From contig JAIEQI010000013.1 of the NCBI GenBank assembly GCA_019747875.1, positions 1 to 64,000 on the forward strand: a stretch of 64,000 bases of DNA, read 5' to 3'. Under the pieces are notes generated by a model. It searched no databases, was not told where the DNA came from, and was given only the letters and a program-made list of their open reading frames with translations. The translations under genes and the position numbers were made by a program. This document shows, piece after piece, positions 43,860 to 54,059 of this stretch (positions are counted from its first letter, which is position 1; each line of letters starts with the position of its first letter). The DNA is from Candidatus Obscuribacterales bacterium. Lineage in GTDB: Bacteria > Cyanobacteriota > Vampirovibrionia > Obscuribacterales > Obscuribacteraceae.

Positions 43860-46800
43860 TCATTTATGTTGCTGAAAAGCAACCATAGCACTGAGCAGCT
43901 CTTCAAGCAAATAAAGCTGTTCTACTGGTTCTAACCCATCTGATTTAACAAGTATATACGGACTTGGTCCCATTGCGCCCGGTGAACCAGGTTTATAGGT
44001 CGTGCGCTGAGCTAGATGCTTCGGCAGCCTGTTTTGCACTGGCAACCATTGGTTCAAGCGATAGCTGACCAGCATTCGCAAGCCAACCATATCTGGTTTT
44101 ACTGCGGAGACACCGGCCTTGCTGGCTATTAAGCGAAGCTTCACAATTTGAGCGAGGCTTTGGACTTGTTCGGGGATTGGACCGAAACGATCTCGCCACT
44201 CATCAGTGAGAATTGTCAGTTCGCGCTCAGACTTAACATCGGCAAGTCGTTTGTATTCGATAATTCTATGTTCAGGATCTGGAATGTATTCATCCGGGAT
44301 AAATGCTGTGACGTTAATATCGATTTGCGTGTCGGCATCGTAGTCCACGGCTTGGCCTTGAACTTCGGCGACGGACTCACCTAGCAATTTGCAATACAAA
44401 TCGAATCCAACAGCGATCATAAATCCATGTTGCTCGGGACCAAGGATATTGCCAACGCCGCGGATTTCCATGTCGCGTAGAGCGATTTGGTATCCCGATC
44501 CCAGCGTCGTAAACTCGCGGATCGCTTTCAAGCGATTCTGTGCTTGGTCTGTAATCACTTTCTCAGGACGGTACAAACAATAGCAATACGCCTGAAGATC
44601 TGAGCGTCCGACGCGTCCCCTGATTTGATAAAGTTGCGCAAGACCTAAACGGTCAGCTTGGTCGATGATGATTGTGTTGGCATTTGGAATGTCCAGTCCC
44701 GATTCGATAATCGTTGTGCAGACAAGGATATCGGCTTCATGGTTAGCGAATTCCAGCATCACGTTTTCTAGTTCGCGTTCTTGCATTTGCCCGTGACCGA
44801 TTGTGATTCTCGCTTCCGGGCAAAGTTCTTTCAATTCCAACGCGACGGCTTGAATGCTTTCGACGCGATTATGCAGGAAGAATACCTGTCCGCCGCGTTC
44901 AAGCTCATGAAGGATCGCTGTTCTGACAATTTGGGGTCGATATTCACCAACATAGGTTTTTACCGGTGAACGGTTTACAGGTGGTGTGTTAATCAGCGAC
45001 ATGTCACGCACCCCGGAAATAGCCATATTCAGTGTTCTCGGAATAGGTGTTGCCGACATCGTAAGGATGTCTACCATGATGCGCAGCTGTTTCAATTTTT
45101 CCTTGTGTGCTACGCCGAATCTATGTTCTTCGTCAATTACAACCAGTCCGAGATCTTTGAAAAGGATGTCCTTTTGCAATAAGCGGTGAGTTCCAACGAC
45201 AACGTCGCATTCGCCGGTGGCAAGCCTGTTTACCACATCCTTTTGTTCACGAGCTGTTCTGAAGCGCGAGAGGAGACCAACCCTGATCGGATAGGGTGCA
45301 AAACGATCGCATAGTGTGTTGAAATGCTGTTGGGCTAGCACCGTAGTTGGTACCAAGATTACGGCTTGCCTTCCGGACATTACAGTTTTGAAAATAGAGC
45401 GTATCGCCACTTCGGTTTTTCCGAAGCCTACGTCACCGCATATAAGCCTGTCCATCGGCTTGCTGGATTCCATGTCTTTCTTGACGTCGAGGATTGCTTG
45501 CCACTGGTCTGGTGTTTCTTCGTATTGGAAGGCTTCTTCCATTTCATACTGCCATGGTGTGTCCGGCAGTGCTTGGAAGCCCTCTTGTTGGGCGCGAACT
45601 GCGTAAAGACGAACAAGTTCTTCGGCGACGGCCTTTACTGATTTCTTGACGTTCTTCTTGGTCCGTTCCCAGTCGGCACCGCCCAGGCGGGAAAGTCGTG
45701 GCGCCGAATCTCCGCTGCCGCGGTAGCGTGAGAGCAAGTTGATTTGATCGACAGGAACGTAGAGCCGATCGTCTCCGGAGTATTGAACCGCTAAGTATTC
45801 TCTCGTTTGATTGTCGTAAGCGATTCTTTGCACACCGATGAACTGTCCGATACCATGCTTGAGGTGAACGACGTAATCATCGACTTTAAGATCGGCAATG
45901 TTTGTGAAGCGCTCGTAGTTTTTCTCAGCAACAGGTCTGCGATAAGTAGTTGGTTTTCGTTTCTGTCCAAACAACTCAGCATCGGTTATTGAGATGAGAT
46001 GGACATCCTCTAGCCGGAATCCGCCCACAAAGCCTTGTCTGGTCACCCATACACCAGGACTTTGGGAGGAAATCCAATCGGCGCTGAAAGAAGATCCATG
46101 AGCTGAAGCTTGCGATGCGCCGGCTCTTGGCGAAACGCCAGAGCCTTGCCCTGTATGGAGCGCGGACGTCCCGTCCGCTCCGATTGCAGCTGAATCTCGT
46201 GGCGCCGGCCCTGCTGTTGCGGAGCCTGGTCCTCCTGATCCGGTTGTTGATCCTGGACCTACAGTACCTTGCTGTGCTGCTCGCCCTGCTGGTCCTGCCG
46301 TTCCTGGTTTTGGATTTGGCGATGAGGGTAGTGCGGGGGTCTTATCTGCTCCTTGACCGAATACAAGCGGTCCTGGCGTCTCATTAGCCACACTGCCACT
46401 AGTTCCAGCTGCGGCTGATTCAGCGCTCTCTCCGATCAACCCAGAAGCATTGGAGCCCGTTAAATAAACGGCCGGACAATCCCATTCATGAAGCAGTCCA
46501 ATCACACGTTGCGGTTGTTCGCTGGATATGATGATTCGATAGCCGTCTTTCAACCAGCTCTTAACCTTGTCCACCATTTGTTTCAACTGGCTGTTGAAGC
46601 GGTCGACGTTGTGACAATCGAATTGAACTATGCTTTGCTTATCACCATTGGCGCCTTCGTAAGCGCTTTCAACACCCGGCATTTGCACAAGGAAGACTCG
46701 CTGACATTTTGGCGAAAGGGTGGCGAATTCCTCCATCGTTAAATGCAGCGGGCGTGGTAATGGAAGCAGTCGGCCGGATTGGACGCCTTCGTCATAGGTT

Positions 46801-47795
46801 TCCTGTAAACGCTTTTCGTTTGATTTGAGCGCCATCGCGACCGAGTCCCACTCATCAAACAAGAGCAGTGCGTTCTCTGGAACGTAATGCAGAAGCGTAC
46901 AGAATTCCGGATTGATGAAGGAGCTGTAGTACTCCATAGATTCCGGATAGGACTTCGCTGAAATTGTTTGCAAGTCAGCTTCGATCACTGACTGCAAAGT
47001 CTCATATGCCGACTCAGAAAGCTCCGCTTGTGCCTTCTCGCAAGCCTGTCGCAACCTTTCAGCTACAAGATCCGGTTCTTCGAGCACAGCCCACCAGCGT
47101 GGAAATATTTCTATTTCGGTTAGCTCTTCAATTGATCGTTGCGTTTCGGCGCTAAAGTGTCTTATTGACTCGACTTCTTCGCCAAAGAGTTCGATACGAA
47201 CTGGCAGCCCCGCCGAGGGGAAAATGTCAATAATGTCACCGCGGCTGCTGAATTCGCCCCGCAACGTGACGATACTTTCTTTCGAATAGCCAAGCCTGAC
47301 TAGCTCGAGTCGTAAGGTGTTGAGATCCAGGCTGTCGCCTTTTTTGACTCTAAGTGTATTTCTTGTCAAAGTATCTCTGTCTAAAACACGCTGCATGAGA
47401 GCGCGCGCAGGCAAGATGACGATGTAAGGATCGGACTCGTTCTTGATTATGTGTTGCAGCAACTCCATTTGCGCTGCAATCGTGTCTTGACTCTGCAGCA
47501 CCTGCTCGTATGGAGACACTTCCGATGCGGGATACAGAAAAACATTGAAGCGGCTGAGGTTGGATATTTCCTGATGGTAGCGCGCCGCATGATGATGATC
47601 TTGGGCAACCAGGAAGAAAGGTCTTTTGATTTCGTGATGAAGAAGCGAAAGGACCAGTGACTTCGCCGAGTCCGACAAGCCGGTGATATGTAGCTCTTGA
47701 CGCGAGTGCTTAGCTGTCCGCGCCAGAATCTTTGCGTATTGGGAGCAATCCAGGAAATGCTGGTGTAGCGCCTGCGCTAACACGTTGTCACGCAT
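43860..47795 (-). CDS. mfd: Transcription-repair coupling factor Mfd with a low-complexity insertion
   Basis: A 1311-residue DNA translocase that removes stalled RNA polymerase and brings in UvrA. Visible are the UvrB-like N-terminal module, the RNA-polymerase-binding domain (VDDYVVHLKHGIGQFIGV), helicase motifs GDVGFGKTEVA and IDEEHRFG, and the C-terminal TRCF domain. The usual length is about 1150. The excess is mainly an insertion at about residues 449-568, rich in Gly, Pro, Ser and Thr, between the N-terminal module and the polymerase-binding domain. Part of this insertion (GADGTSALHTG) is a translated REP-like element. The catalytic parts look intact. Confidence 0.95.
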   Translation of the reverse strand: MRDNVLAQALHQHFLDCSQYAKILARTAKHSRQELHITGLSDSAKSLVLSLLHHEIKRPFFLVAQDHHHAARYHQEISNLSRFNVFLYPASEVSPYEQVLQSQDTIAAQMELLQHIIKNESDPYIVILPARALMQRVLDRDTLTRNTLRVKKGDSLDLNTLRLELVRLGYSKESIVTLRGEFSSRGDIIDIFPSAGLPVRIELFGEEVESIRHFSAETQRSIEELTEIEIFPRWWAVLEEPDLVAERLRQACEKAQAELSESAYETLQSVIEADLQTISAKSYPESMEYYSSFINPEFCTLLHYVPENALLLFDEWDSVAMALKSNEKRLQETYDEGVQSGRLLPLPRPLHLTMEEFATLSPKCQRVFLVQMPGVESAYEGANGDKQSIVQFDCHNVDRFNSQLKQMVDKVKSWLKDGYRIIISSEQPQRVIGLLHEWDCPAVYLTGSNASGLIGESAESAAAGTSGSVANETPGPLVFGQGADKTPALPSSPNPKPGTAGPAGRAAQQGTVGPGSTTGSGGPGSATAGPAPRDSAAIGADGTSALHTGQGSGVSPRAGASQASAHGSSFSADWISSQSPGVWVTRQGFVGGFRLEDVHLISITDAELFGQKRKPTTYRRPVAEKNYERFTNIADLKVDDYVVHLKHGIGQFIGVQRIAYDNQTREYLAVQYSGDDRLYVPVDQINLLSRYRGSGDSAPRLSRLGGADWERTKKNVKKSVKAVAEELVRLYAVRAQQEGFQALPDTPWQYEMEEAFQYEETPDQWQAILDVKKDMESSKPMDRLICGDVGFGKTEVAIRSIFKTVMSGRQAVILVPTTVLAQQHFNTLCDRFAPYPIRVGLLSRFRTAREQKDVVNRLATGECDVVVGTHRLLQKDILFKDLGLVVIDEEHRFGVAHKEKLKQLRIMVDILTMSATPIPRTLNMAISGVRDMSLINTPPVNRSPVKTYVGEYRPQIVRTAILHELERGGQVFFLHNRVESIQAVALELKELCPEARITIGHGQMQERELENVMLEFANHEADILVCTTIIESGLDIPNANTIIIDQADRLGLAQLYQIRGRVGRSDLQAYCYCLYRPEKVITDQAQNRLKAIREFTTLGSGYQIALRDMEIRGVGNILGPEQHGFMIAVGFDLYCKLLGESVAEVQGQAVDYDADTQIDINVTAFIPDEYIPDPEHRIIEYKRLADVKSERELTILTDEWRDRFGPIPEQVQSLAQIVKLRLIASKAGVSAVKPDMVGLRMLVSYRLNQWLPVQNRLPKHLAQRTTYKPGSPGAMGPSPYILVKSDGLEPVEQLYLLEELLSAMVAFQQHK
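46090..46452 (-). other. Low-complexity insertion inside mfd
   Basis: About 120 codons of Gly/Pro/Ser/Ala-rich sequence with no counterpart in usual Mfd. It contains a REP-like palindrome at 46150-46185. The reading frame is kept across it. Confidence 0.75.
46150..46185. repeat. REP-like palindrome, family B, inside mfd
   Basis: TATGGAGCGCGGACGTCCCG followed by TCCGCTCC. The core is identical over about 26 bases to the intergenic copy at 22061-22087 (opposite strand). Confidence 0.85.
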
Positions 47796-47935
47796 ATGCT
47801 GTAGTCTGAAAAATCTCGCCTTTCGGCAGAAGGGCCAAAGTGTAATCGTAGCATGATCGACTCGAACTACACAGCAGTCCTGTCATTATGTATATATAGT
47901 AAAATATCAGTGTCGGCGCAGACCGGGCTTGCATC

Positions 47936-49345
47936 GTGAAGAATTCCTGGCTCTTGACTCTTTTACTTTCGTTAGGCACCGCCCTTTTACTTAATCTCGC
48001 GGTCAAGAACGTTGTCTTTGCCTGGAATTATGCCCCGCAAGTCAACCGAAAGTTGACTGAAGCGACCGAGCTTTACCACAACCGTAATTTCTCTTCCGCC
48101 AAAATTGTTTTCAATGAGGCTTTACAGTTGGAGCCGAGTTGTCCGGATGCTTACAACGGGCTTGGGCTGTGCTTCCAAAATCAGGGAGACCTTGAAGCTG
48201 CGGCAGATTGCTACAAGAATGCGCTGAAGGTGAAGCCCGATTTTTACAACAGCATTTACAACCTGGCAAACAACTATTACTTGCAGCGCCAATATTCTGA
48301 ATCTATTCCGTATTATTTGCGGGCGATGAAGCTAAAGGGAAAAGACAATCCGGAGCTTTTGGTGAGTCTTGGCAATGTTTACCGGGAGCGCGCTGCGGTT
48401 CCCAATTCACCGAACCGGGATGCGGATCTCTCTAAGGCTCTTCAGAGCTATCAGAAAGCAATCAACATCAAACCCGATCTGTCTCAGGCGCATGCCATGC
48501 TTGGACAGCTCCACCTGGAGCAGAAACGTTTTCAGTTAGCAGAGAAGGAATTGCTTGCTGCCATTGCTTACAACGATAAGTATTCCTATGCCTATTACAT
48601 TCTTGGAAAGCTGTACTTTACAAAGAAGGAGTTTCCGGCAGCTTTGGTGGCTTACCATAACTCCTTGAAGCATGAGTCCATTGATAGGTATAAGGAGGAC
48701 ACTCTTGGCGAAATGGGGAAGCTGGGAATGCCGTCCGAAACGGCGGAGCATTTCGCGCGCGGTTACGAAGCAATGAATACCAGAAAATGGGATGAAGCCG
48801 AAGTCGAGTTCGACCCGGTAGCGCAGTCTGAGGGACCTTTTAGAGCGGTGGCATTGAACAATCTGGGTTACGCGCAGTGGCGCCAGAAAAATCTTGCTGA
48901 GGCTATAAAGTCATACAAGAAAGCTATTCAAATCATGCCGCATGGACAGCCAGAGTTTTATTACAATCTTGGTCAAGCATATTTGACAAAATTTGTTGAG
49001 CCTTCGGCGAACACTAAGAATGCGGATCTCAAATCCGCTCTTGCAGATGCGGAGAAATCTTTCAAGCAATGCATCACGGAAGCGCGCGGCAATCATTTCC
49101 TGGCTCACAATGCACTCGGTATTGTTCTCAAACTCAAGGGCGAAAAGAATGAGGCGCTCAACGAATACAATTTGGCCGTAATGCAATCGGCAGGGCATCT
49201 AGCTGTAGTTCAGTTCAATCGCGCGTTGCTGTTGGAAGAACTGGGACGAAAAGACGAAGCAAAAAAGAGCTACGAAACATATCTGCGTTTGGCACCAACA
49301 GGCGCAAATGCTGAATCCTCCCGCCAGCGAGTTGCGCGCTTGTAA
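47936..49345 (+). CDS. TPR protein with N-terminal signal or anchor
   Basis: A 469-residue protein that starts with GTG at 47936. A hydrophobic stretch (residues 5-25, LLTLLLSLGTALLLNLAVKN) is a signal peptide or membrane anchor. About eight to nine TPR units follow (for example AYNGLGLCFQNQGDLEAAADCYKNAL). A less regular middle region near residues 260-290 contains EFDPVAQSEGPFRAVALNNLG. It is divergent from mfd, with an AT-rich promoter region at about 47885-47910. It ends eight bases from the convergent permease gene. It probably serves as a periplasmic scaffold. Confidence 0.85.
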   Translation: MKNSWLLTLLLSLGTALLLNLAVKNVVFAWNYAPQVNRKLTEATELYHNRNFSSAKIVFNEALQLEPSCPDAYNGLGLCFQNQGDLEAAADCYKNALKVKPDFYNSIYNLANNYYLQRQYSESIPYYLRAMKLKGKDNPELLVSLGNVYRERAAVPNSPNRDADLSKALQSYQKAINIKPDLSQAHAMLGQLHLEQKRFQLAEKELLAAIAYNDKYSYAYYILGKLYFTKKEFPAALVAYHNSLKHESIDRYKEDTLGEMGKLGMPSETAEHFARGYEAMNTRKWDEAEVEFDPVAQSEGPFRAVALNNLGYAQWRQKNLAEAIKSYKKAIQIMPHGQPEFYYNLGQAYLTKFVEPSANTKNADLKSALADAEKSFKQCITEARGNHFLAHNALGIVLKLKGEKNEALNEYNLAVMQSAGHLAVVQFNRALLLEELGRKDEAKKSYETYLRLAPTGANAESSRQRVARL

Positions 49346-49353
49346 GCTACAAG

Positions 49354-51246
49354 TCATGCAACGTGGATCTTTGGTCGTTTATCTGGGTTCGGTTCTGCGA
49401 CGCGCAGGATCTCGCGTGCTAGCGGTGCGGTTTCGCCTTCGCCAAACAGGATGTATTTGATCATGTAGGCAATCGGGTTTCCTTCGGTCCATTGCAAATA
49501 GATGTGCGGAACTTCGCTTGTTTGGTCGCGCAAATGTAGCAACAATGCCGCCATCGCATTTGGTACAGTAGCGCTTTGACAGCGCATTATCTGGTAGCCA
49601 TCCTGCTCGTGTCCCGTCACTTCGAGCACTGTGTCCTGAAATTCTGATGAATCTGAAACTTCGATTTCGAGGAAAATAAAATTTCCTTCCACGAGTTGGA
49701 TGCTGTGATCGCGTCTTGCTTCTTGCTCTTTTCTTGCATAATCAGTGTCGCCTGGGCGATGGGCGAGGAGGCGGATTTGATGCCAGTTTTCATCCCTGGC
49801 TTTCTGTACGAAGGCTCTGGCTTTATCGTCCAAAACAACCTGTCCGATTCTTAGCTCGGTTGATCTCACGGCTCTTGATAAAAATGACGTTGCCAAAATT
49901 GCAACGCAAAATAGGAGTGAGATCTGCAATCCATCAGGTTTCTGGATCATCACTGAAGTCGCGGCGTATATGAATGCCAGATCAATGATGAGGAAAAATA
50001 TCCTCAAAAAGGGGTGATTTTTCCAGAGCAATATAGTGATGCCCGTTACGCCGGATGTGACAAGGACGAGTAATCCCGTGGCAAATGGAGCAGCTTGCGA
50101 GTCGACGTCAGCCTGAAAACAAAACGTGATTACGATTGAAATAATTGTCAAAAACAAAACGAGTGGACGCCTTGCTCGCGACCAGTCCGGAGCCATTCCA
50201 TAGACTGGCAAGTAGTGGGGTATGAAGCTTAGCAGTGCAGCCATTCCAGATGCTCCTGCGAACCACAAAATGAGCACTGTGGAAATGTCGTACAGAGTGC
50301 CGAATCCTTCGCCGCAGAATTTGTGCGCAAGATATGCTAAGGCTCTTCCATTTGCTTCGCCGCCTTCTAAAAAGAGCGCAGGCGGAATTGTCACCGCAGT
50401 GCAGAACGAACCTGCAAGCAGGAATATGCCCATTATCACAGCCACTGTAAGTAGAAGCAGTCTTGTCAGATTTACGCGTTCATTAATATCGTTTTCGTGC
50501 TTCGTCTTGATGAGTGGCATAACAGCCACGCCGGTTTCAAATCCTGAAAGTCCAAGTGCCAACTGCGGAAAAGCCAACGCGGCAGTGATAAGGATGGATT
50601 GAGCCGTCGGATACTGGGTGTTTACTGCGTTTACCCAATTGGTTACCAGCTGTTGGTTTGCGAAAATGTGTGAGTAAATAAAAAAGAACGCATAGGCATT
50701 CACCGACAAATACAAAATGACAAGAATAAATGAGATTGTAATCGCCTCTTGGAAGCCGAGAAGAAAAATCACCCCGAGTACGACGATCAGTCCCTCCGTG
50801 ATAATCAGCTGGTCGTGCGGAAACTTGATCATCAACGGGTTTTCGACTATGTGAACAGCAGCGTCGGCGGCGCACATCGTTATTGTAAAAATGAAGTCAG
50901 TGGTGGCAAAACCGATAAGTATAAGAACGATGGTTTTCCCTAACCATCCTTTGAACAGTCTCTCGAAAATTGCAAAACTGCCTCTTCCGTGTGGACTTTC
51001 TCTTGCCACCAAGCTATAGGCCGGAAGTGCACCAATGAGGGTGAGAAGGACCAGCATCAAGGTGGCGTGCGGTGAAAGCACGCCAGCGGCCAGATAAGAC
51101 AATCCGGGTTGGAATCCCATTGAAGAGAAGTAATCAGTACCGGTGAGGCAGAGAACCTTCCACCAGGGATCCTTTTTATGGTGCTCCTCTCCGCCTGAGA
51201 TGCCCTCAAAAAACCAGGCGGCAGCTCGTTTCTTGATGCTTGTCAT
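49354..51246 (-). CDS. APC-superfamily amino-acid permease
   Basis: A 630-residue protein with about twelve hydrophobic helices in the first 450 residues and a soluble C-terminal domain of about 170 residues. The start region WKVLCLTGTDYFSSMGFQPG and helix 6-like LAFPQLALGLSGFETGVAVMP resemble COG0531-type transporters. The C-terminal part (from SFLSRAVRSTELRIGQ) is hydrophilic and mixed alpha/beta, perhaps regulatory. The substrate cannot be told. TTCGGAGTTT-type upstream sequence gives no strong ribosome site. It is convergent to the TPR gene. Confidence 0.85.
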   Translation of the reverse strand: MTSIKKRAAAWFFEGISGGEEHHKKDPWWKVLCLTGTDYFSSMGFQPGLSYLAAGVLSPHATLMLVLLTLIGALPAYSLVARESPHGRGSFAIFERLFKGWLGKTIVLILIGFATTDFIFTITMCAADAAVHIVENPLMIKFPHDQLIITEGLIVVLGVIFLLGFQEAITISFILVILYLSVNAYAFFFIYSHIFANQQLVTNWVNAVNTQYPTAQSILITAALAFPQLALGLSGFETGVAVMPLIKTKHENDINERVNLTRLLLLTVAVIMGIFLLAGSFCTAVTIPPALFLEGGEANGRALAYLAHKFCGEGFGTLYDISTVLILWFAGASGMAALLSFIPHYLPVYGMAPDWSRARRPLVLFLTIISIVITFCFQADVDSQAAPFATGLLVLVTSGVTGITILLWKNHPFLRIFFLIIDLAFIYAATSVMIQKPDGLQISLLFCVAILATSFLSRAVRSTELRIGQVVLDDKARAFVQKARDENWHQIRLLAHRPGDTDYARKEQEARRDHSIQLVEGNFIFLEIEVSDSSEFQDTVLEVTGHEQDGYQIMRCQSATVPNAMAALLLHLRDQTSEVPHIYLQWTEGNPIAYMIKYILFGEGETAPLAREILRVAEPNPDKRPKIHVA

Positions 51247-51421
51247 TGGAACCTTTCGGAGTTTATTTCCTGACTAGTCTATACCTTTTGCAAGGATGTT
51301 AAAACCTAAGAAACTTTACGGTCTCGTGACATCTTCCGCCGCTTATAGTAAATTGAGTCTTAATGCTTCCCGGCATTGTTTTGGCATGCATATCAAAATT
51401 CACAAAGCGCAGTAGGCGACT

Positions 51422-52570
51422 ATGAGCGAAACGGCAGACAAAAATAGAGCAGCGCAATTCGAGGAAGTCCTCGAATGCTCGCTTGCGACCGCGAAAACTT
51501 CGACAATCAGTCCGAAGACAAAAACGCGCGTGGCTGTCTGTATGAGCGGCGGTGTTGATAGCAGCGCCACTGCTCTGATTCTGCAAAAGGCCGGCTACGA
51601 TATCATTGGTATAACTGGCTGGTTGATCAAATCCGGTAGTCGCTGTTGCGATACCGGAATGGTAGACGCTGCAAGAGTTTGCGAGCAGCTCGGTATTGAA
51701 CATCATGCGGTTGATTTGCGCGCGTTATTCAAAAGCTCAATTATCGATAACTTCCACGAATCTTATGCAAAGGCACGTACTCCCCTTCCTTGCAGCGTTT
51801 GCAATACTGAGATCAAGTGGGGAGCGCTGATGAATTATAGTCTCAAGCATCTTGACGCTGATTACATCGCTACCGGGCACTATGCGCGTGTGGTACAGAC
51901 CGATGCCGGTCCAAGGTTGGCTCGCTCAGCTGATACAAAGAAGGATCAATCATACGTACTTTGGGGACTAACGAACGAGCAGTTGTCTCGTACCCTGCTT
52001 CCGCTCGGCGATTTCACAAAGGATCAAATTCGCGCGATTGCAGAAGAGGGTTCTCTTGTCACGGCAAAACGCAAGGATAGCCAAGATCTCTGCTTCATTC
52101 CTGAAGGTTCAACTACGCAGGAATATCTCAAGTTGTATCTGGAAATCAGACCAGGACCAATTATGCATATCGAGAGCGGTGAGACTCTTGGCACGCACCA
52201 AGGAACTCACAATTACACGATCGGTCAACGCAAAGGGTTGGGAGTTGCATACTCCGAACCGCTTTATGTGTGCGGTATTGATCCTGACATGAATATCGTA
52301 TTTGTGGGCTCGACTAAGCATCTCCTGCGAAACGAATTGACGGCGTCGGAAGTGAATTGGATCATGCCAGAGCCTCCGGTTGACCCGTTTCAAGCCTTAG
52401 CGAAGATCCGGTATAACAGCCCTGTTGAAAAAGCGATGGTTTATCCATTGCCGGATGCCAGGGTTAAAGTAGTTTTCGAAAATGCACAGCCGGCAATCAC
52501 AGCTGGTCAAGTGCTGGGAATCTATGATTTGACCGACACTTTCATTCTCGGCGGCGGTTGGATTGATTAG
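51422..52570 (+). CDS. mnmA: tRNA-specific 2-thiouridylase
   Basis: A 382-residue enzyme that puts sulfur on U34 of Lys, Glu and Gln tRNAs. The ATP P-loop is MSGGVDSSATAL. Two catalytic Cys are present in PCSVCNTEIKW and QDLCFIPEG, and the GQRKGLGVAY motif is typical. The N-terminus has about 30 additional residues before the P-loop. The sulfur donor is not in the window; the MoeZ rhodanese at 4.2 kb could be one source, but this is speculation. Confidence 0.95.
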   Translation: MSETADKNRAAQFEEVLECSLATAKTSTISPKTKTRVAVCMSGGVDSSATALILQKAGYDIIGITGWLIKSGSRCCDTGMVDAARVCEQLGIEHHAVDLRALFKSSIIDNFHESYAKARTPLPCSVCNTEIKWGALMNYSLKHLDADYIATGHYARVVQTDAGPRLARSADTKKDQSYVLWGLTNEQLSRTLLPLGDFTKDQIRAIAEEGSLVTAKRKDSQDLCFIPEGSTTQEYLKLYLEIRPGPIMHIESGETLGTHQGTHNYTIGQRKGLGVAYSEPLYVCGIDPDMNIVFVGSTKHLLRNELTASEVNWIMPEPPVDPFQALAKIRYNSPVEKAMVYPLPDARVKVVFENAQPAITAGQVLGIYDLTDTFILGGGWID

Positions 52571-52652
52571 TCTTTAACATGAGATAAGTCTCAGTCGGAA
52601 AAGTTCTTGACAGGTCTGCGGTATCATTTTTGGCGGGGCTCAGACCCTGCGA

Positions 52653-53927
52653 ATGCTTGAGCTGCTTTTAATTTTGGCTTTTGCACCGCTCGGCAGATCT
52701 GGACGGAACATTTTGACAAACCAGAGCACGCCAAAAAAGAATTTCCAATTTCCTCAGGTTGCATTACTCGCGCTCCTGATGGTTTGTGCTGTTGATATAT
52801 GGCTGGGGCTGACGCATCCGCTTACGAAAGCTGTCACACCCAATTTGGACCGCTCCGAGACTTTCTCCACGGCCTGCGTGTACAATGAACAGCAGCAGGC
52901 ACCAGATGTGGTGCTGCTTGGATCTAGCTTGATGGTAGCACCGGTAATGCAAGCCGAAGCATTGTTCTTAGGACGACCATTTCCGCGCTTTGAGCATAGG
53001 CAATCGACTTTCGTCAGCGACTTGCTCTCTAAATCGCTCGGTACAAATCCGAACGTTTTTTGCTTTGCCGTCGCAGGCGAGGCCGTTTCGGACGCTTATT
53101 TGATTACAAAGCATGTTTTGACGGGAGACAAGAAACCTAAGGCAATTGTCTATGGTTTGGCTCCGCGTGACTTTCAAGACAACACCTGCCCTGGTATTGA
53201 TAGCACCGAAGCCTTTAACGTGCTTTCCGATCTGCGTGACGTTAAAGAAGTTGCAAGCGACAACAATTTTGCATTCGACAGGACAGCGAATCTAGCGCTA
53301 GCCCGGATATCGTCTCTGTGGAAATACAGAAACGATATACGCTCTTATGCGACATTGCGATTGAAGAAATCAATGGAGCGCGTTTTGCCCTGGGTTGTCT
53401 TTGATAAGTACGACCAGTACGGTAATTTAGGACCCCACAAAAAGGGGCAATATCCAGAAGAAGCGATCGGGAAAATTCAAGCATTCCCAAATGTCGCTAT
53501 GGAAAATGCAGGCAATATCAAAACTATTCAGCAGTACATTCGACGTTATCGTCCCGAAAATAAAAGCGCTGTCGATCAGCAGTTTGAGCACCTGAACAAG
53601 CTAATTGAACTTTGTCGCGATAATCAGATTGAGTTGTTGCTTGTGAATATGCCTCTAAGTAAAACAAATATCGATTTGTTGCCCGATGGTTTCTACAAGA
53701 ACTACATTGATCGGCTGCAAAAAATGTGCGCGCAGAACAATACGCAACTTCTTGACTTATCGGCATTGTATAACGGAGAAGAGAGTTACACCGACACTGT
53801 TCATCTGAAACCAGAGGTCAGCAAAGAATTTCTAAGCACCCTGGTGAGCGAAATGAGCAGATCGCGTGCCATTTCCGCAGTCAAGAAAACAGGGGTTTCC
53901 CTGATAAAAACTCAGAACGCTATCTGA
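52653..53927 (+). CDS. SGNH-hydrolase-like membrane protein
   Basis: A 424-residue protein with a short hydrophobic start, a TM helix at about residues 33-55 (VALLALLMVCAVDIWLGL) and an outside domain. Its DVVLLGSSLM is a block-I-like Ser motif, and TDTVHLKPE fits the catalytic Asp-x-x-His. The middle has VNMPLSKTNIDLLPDG. This layout resembles DltD/AlgX/AlgJ-type O-acyl transfer or esterase proteins and DUF1574 proteins. Function on a polysaccharide is likely but not certain. The ATG at 52653 has no good ribosome site; a TTG at 52713 is an alternative. Confidence 0.65.
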   Translation: MLELLLILAFAPLGRSGRNILTNQSTPKKNFQFPQVALLALLMVCAVDIWLGLTHPLTKAVTPNLDRSETFSTACVYNEQQQAPDVVLLGSSLMVAPVMQAEALFLGRPFPRFEHRQSTFVSDLLSKSLGTNPNVFCFAVAGEAVSDAYLITKHVLTGDKKPKAIVYGLAPRDFQDNTCPGIDSTEAFNVLSDLRDVKEVASDNNFAFDRTANLALARISSLWKYRNDIRSYATLRLKKSMERVLPWVVFDKYDQYGNLGPHKKGQYPEEAIGKIQAFPNVAMENAGNIKTIQQYIRRYRPENKSAVDQQFEHLNKLIELCRDNQIELLLVNMPLSKTNIDLLPDGFYKNYIDRLQKMCAQNNTQLLDLSALYNGEESYTDTVHLKPEVSKEFLSTLVSEMSRSRAISAVKKTGVSLIKTQNAI

Positions 53928-54059
53928 GTAACACATTCAGTGCTTTGTAGTTTGCACCGTAGAAGATACCAGACAAATTCTGTGATTGCTTTAATACTTT
54001 TGCTCCCCGCCTGGCGGAGAATAGTGCTGTTCAGGGAATCCGCCTTTTCTTGGTGTTGA

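Noticed and set aside
52607-52630. TTGACA upstream of the SGNH-like gene as a promoter
   Set aside because: No acceptable -10 box lies at 16-18 bases from it.
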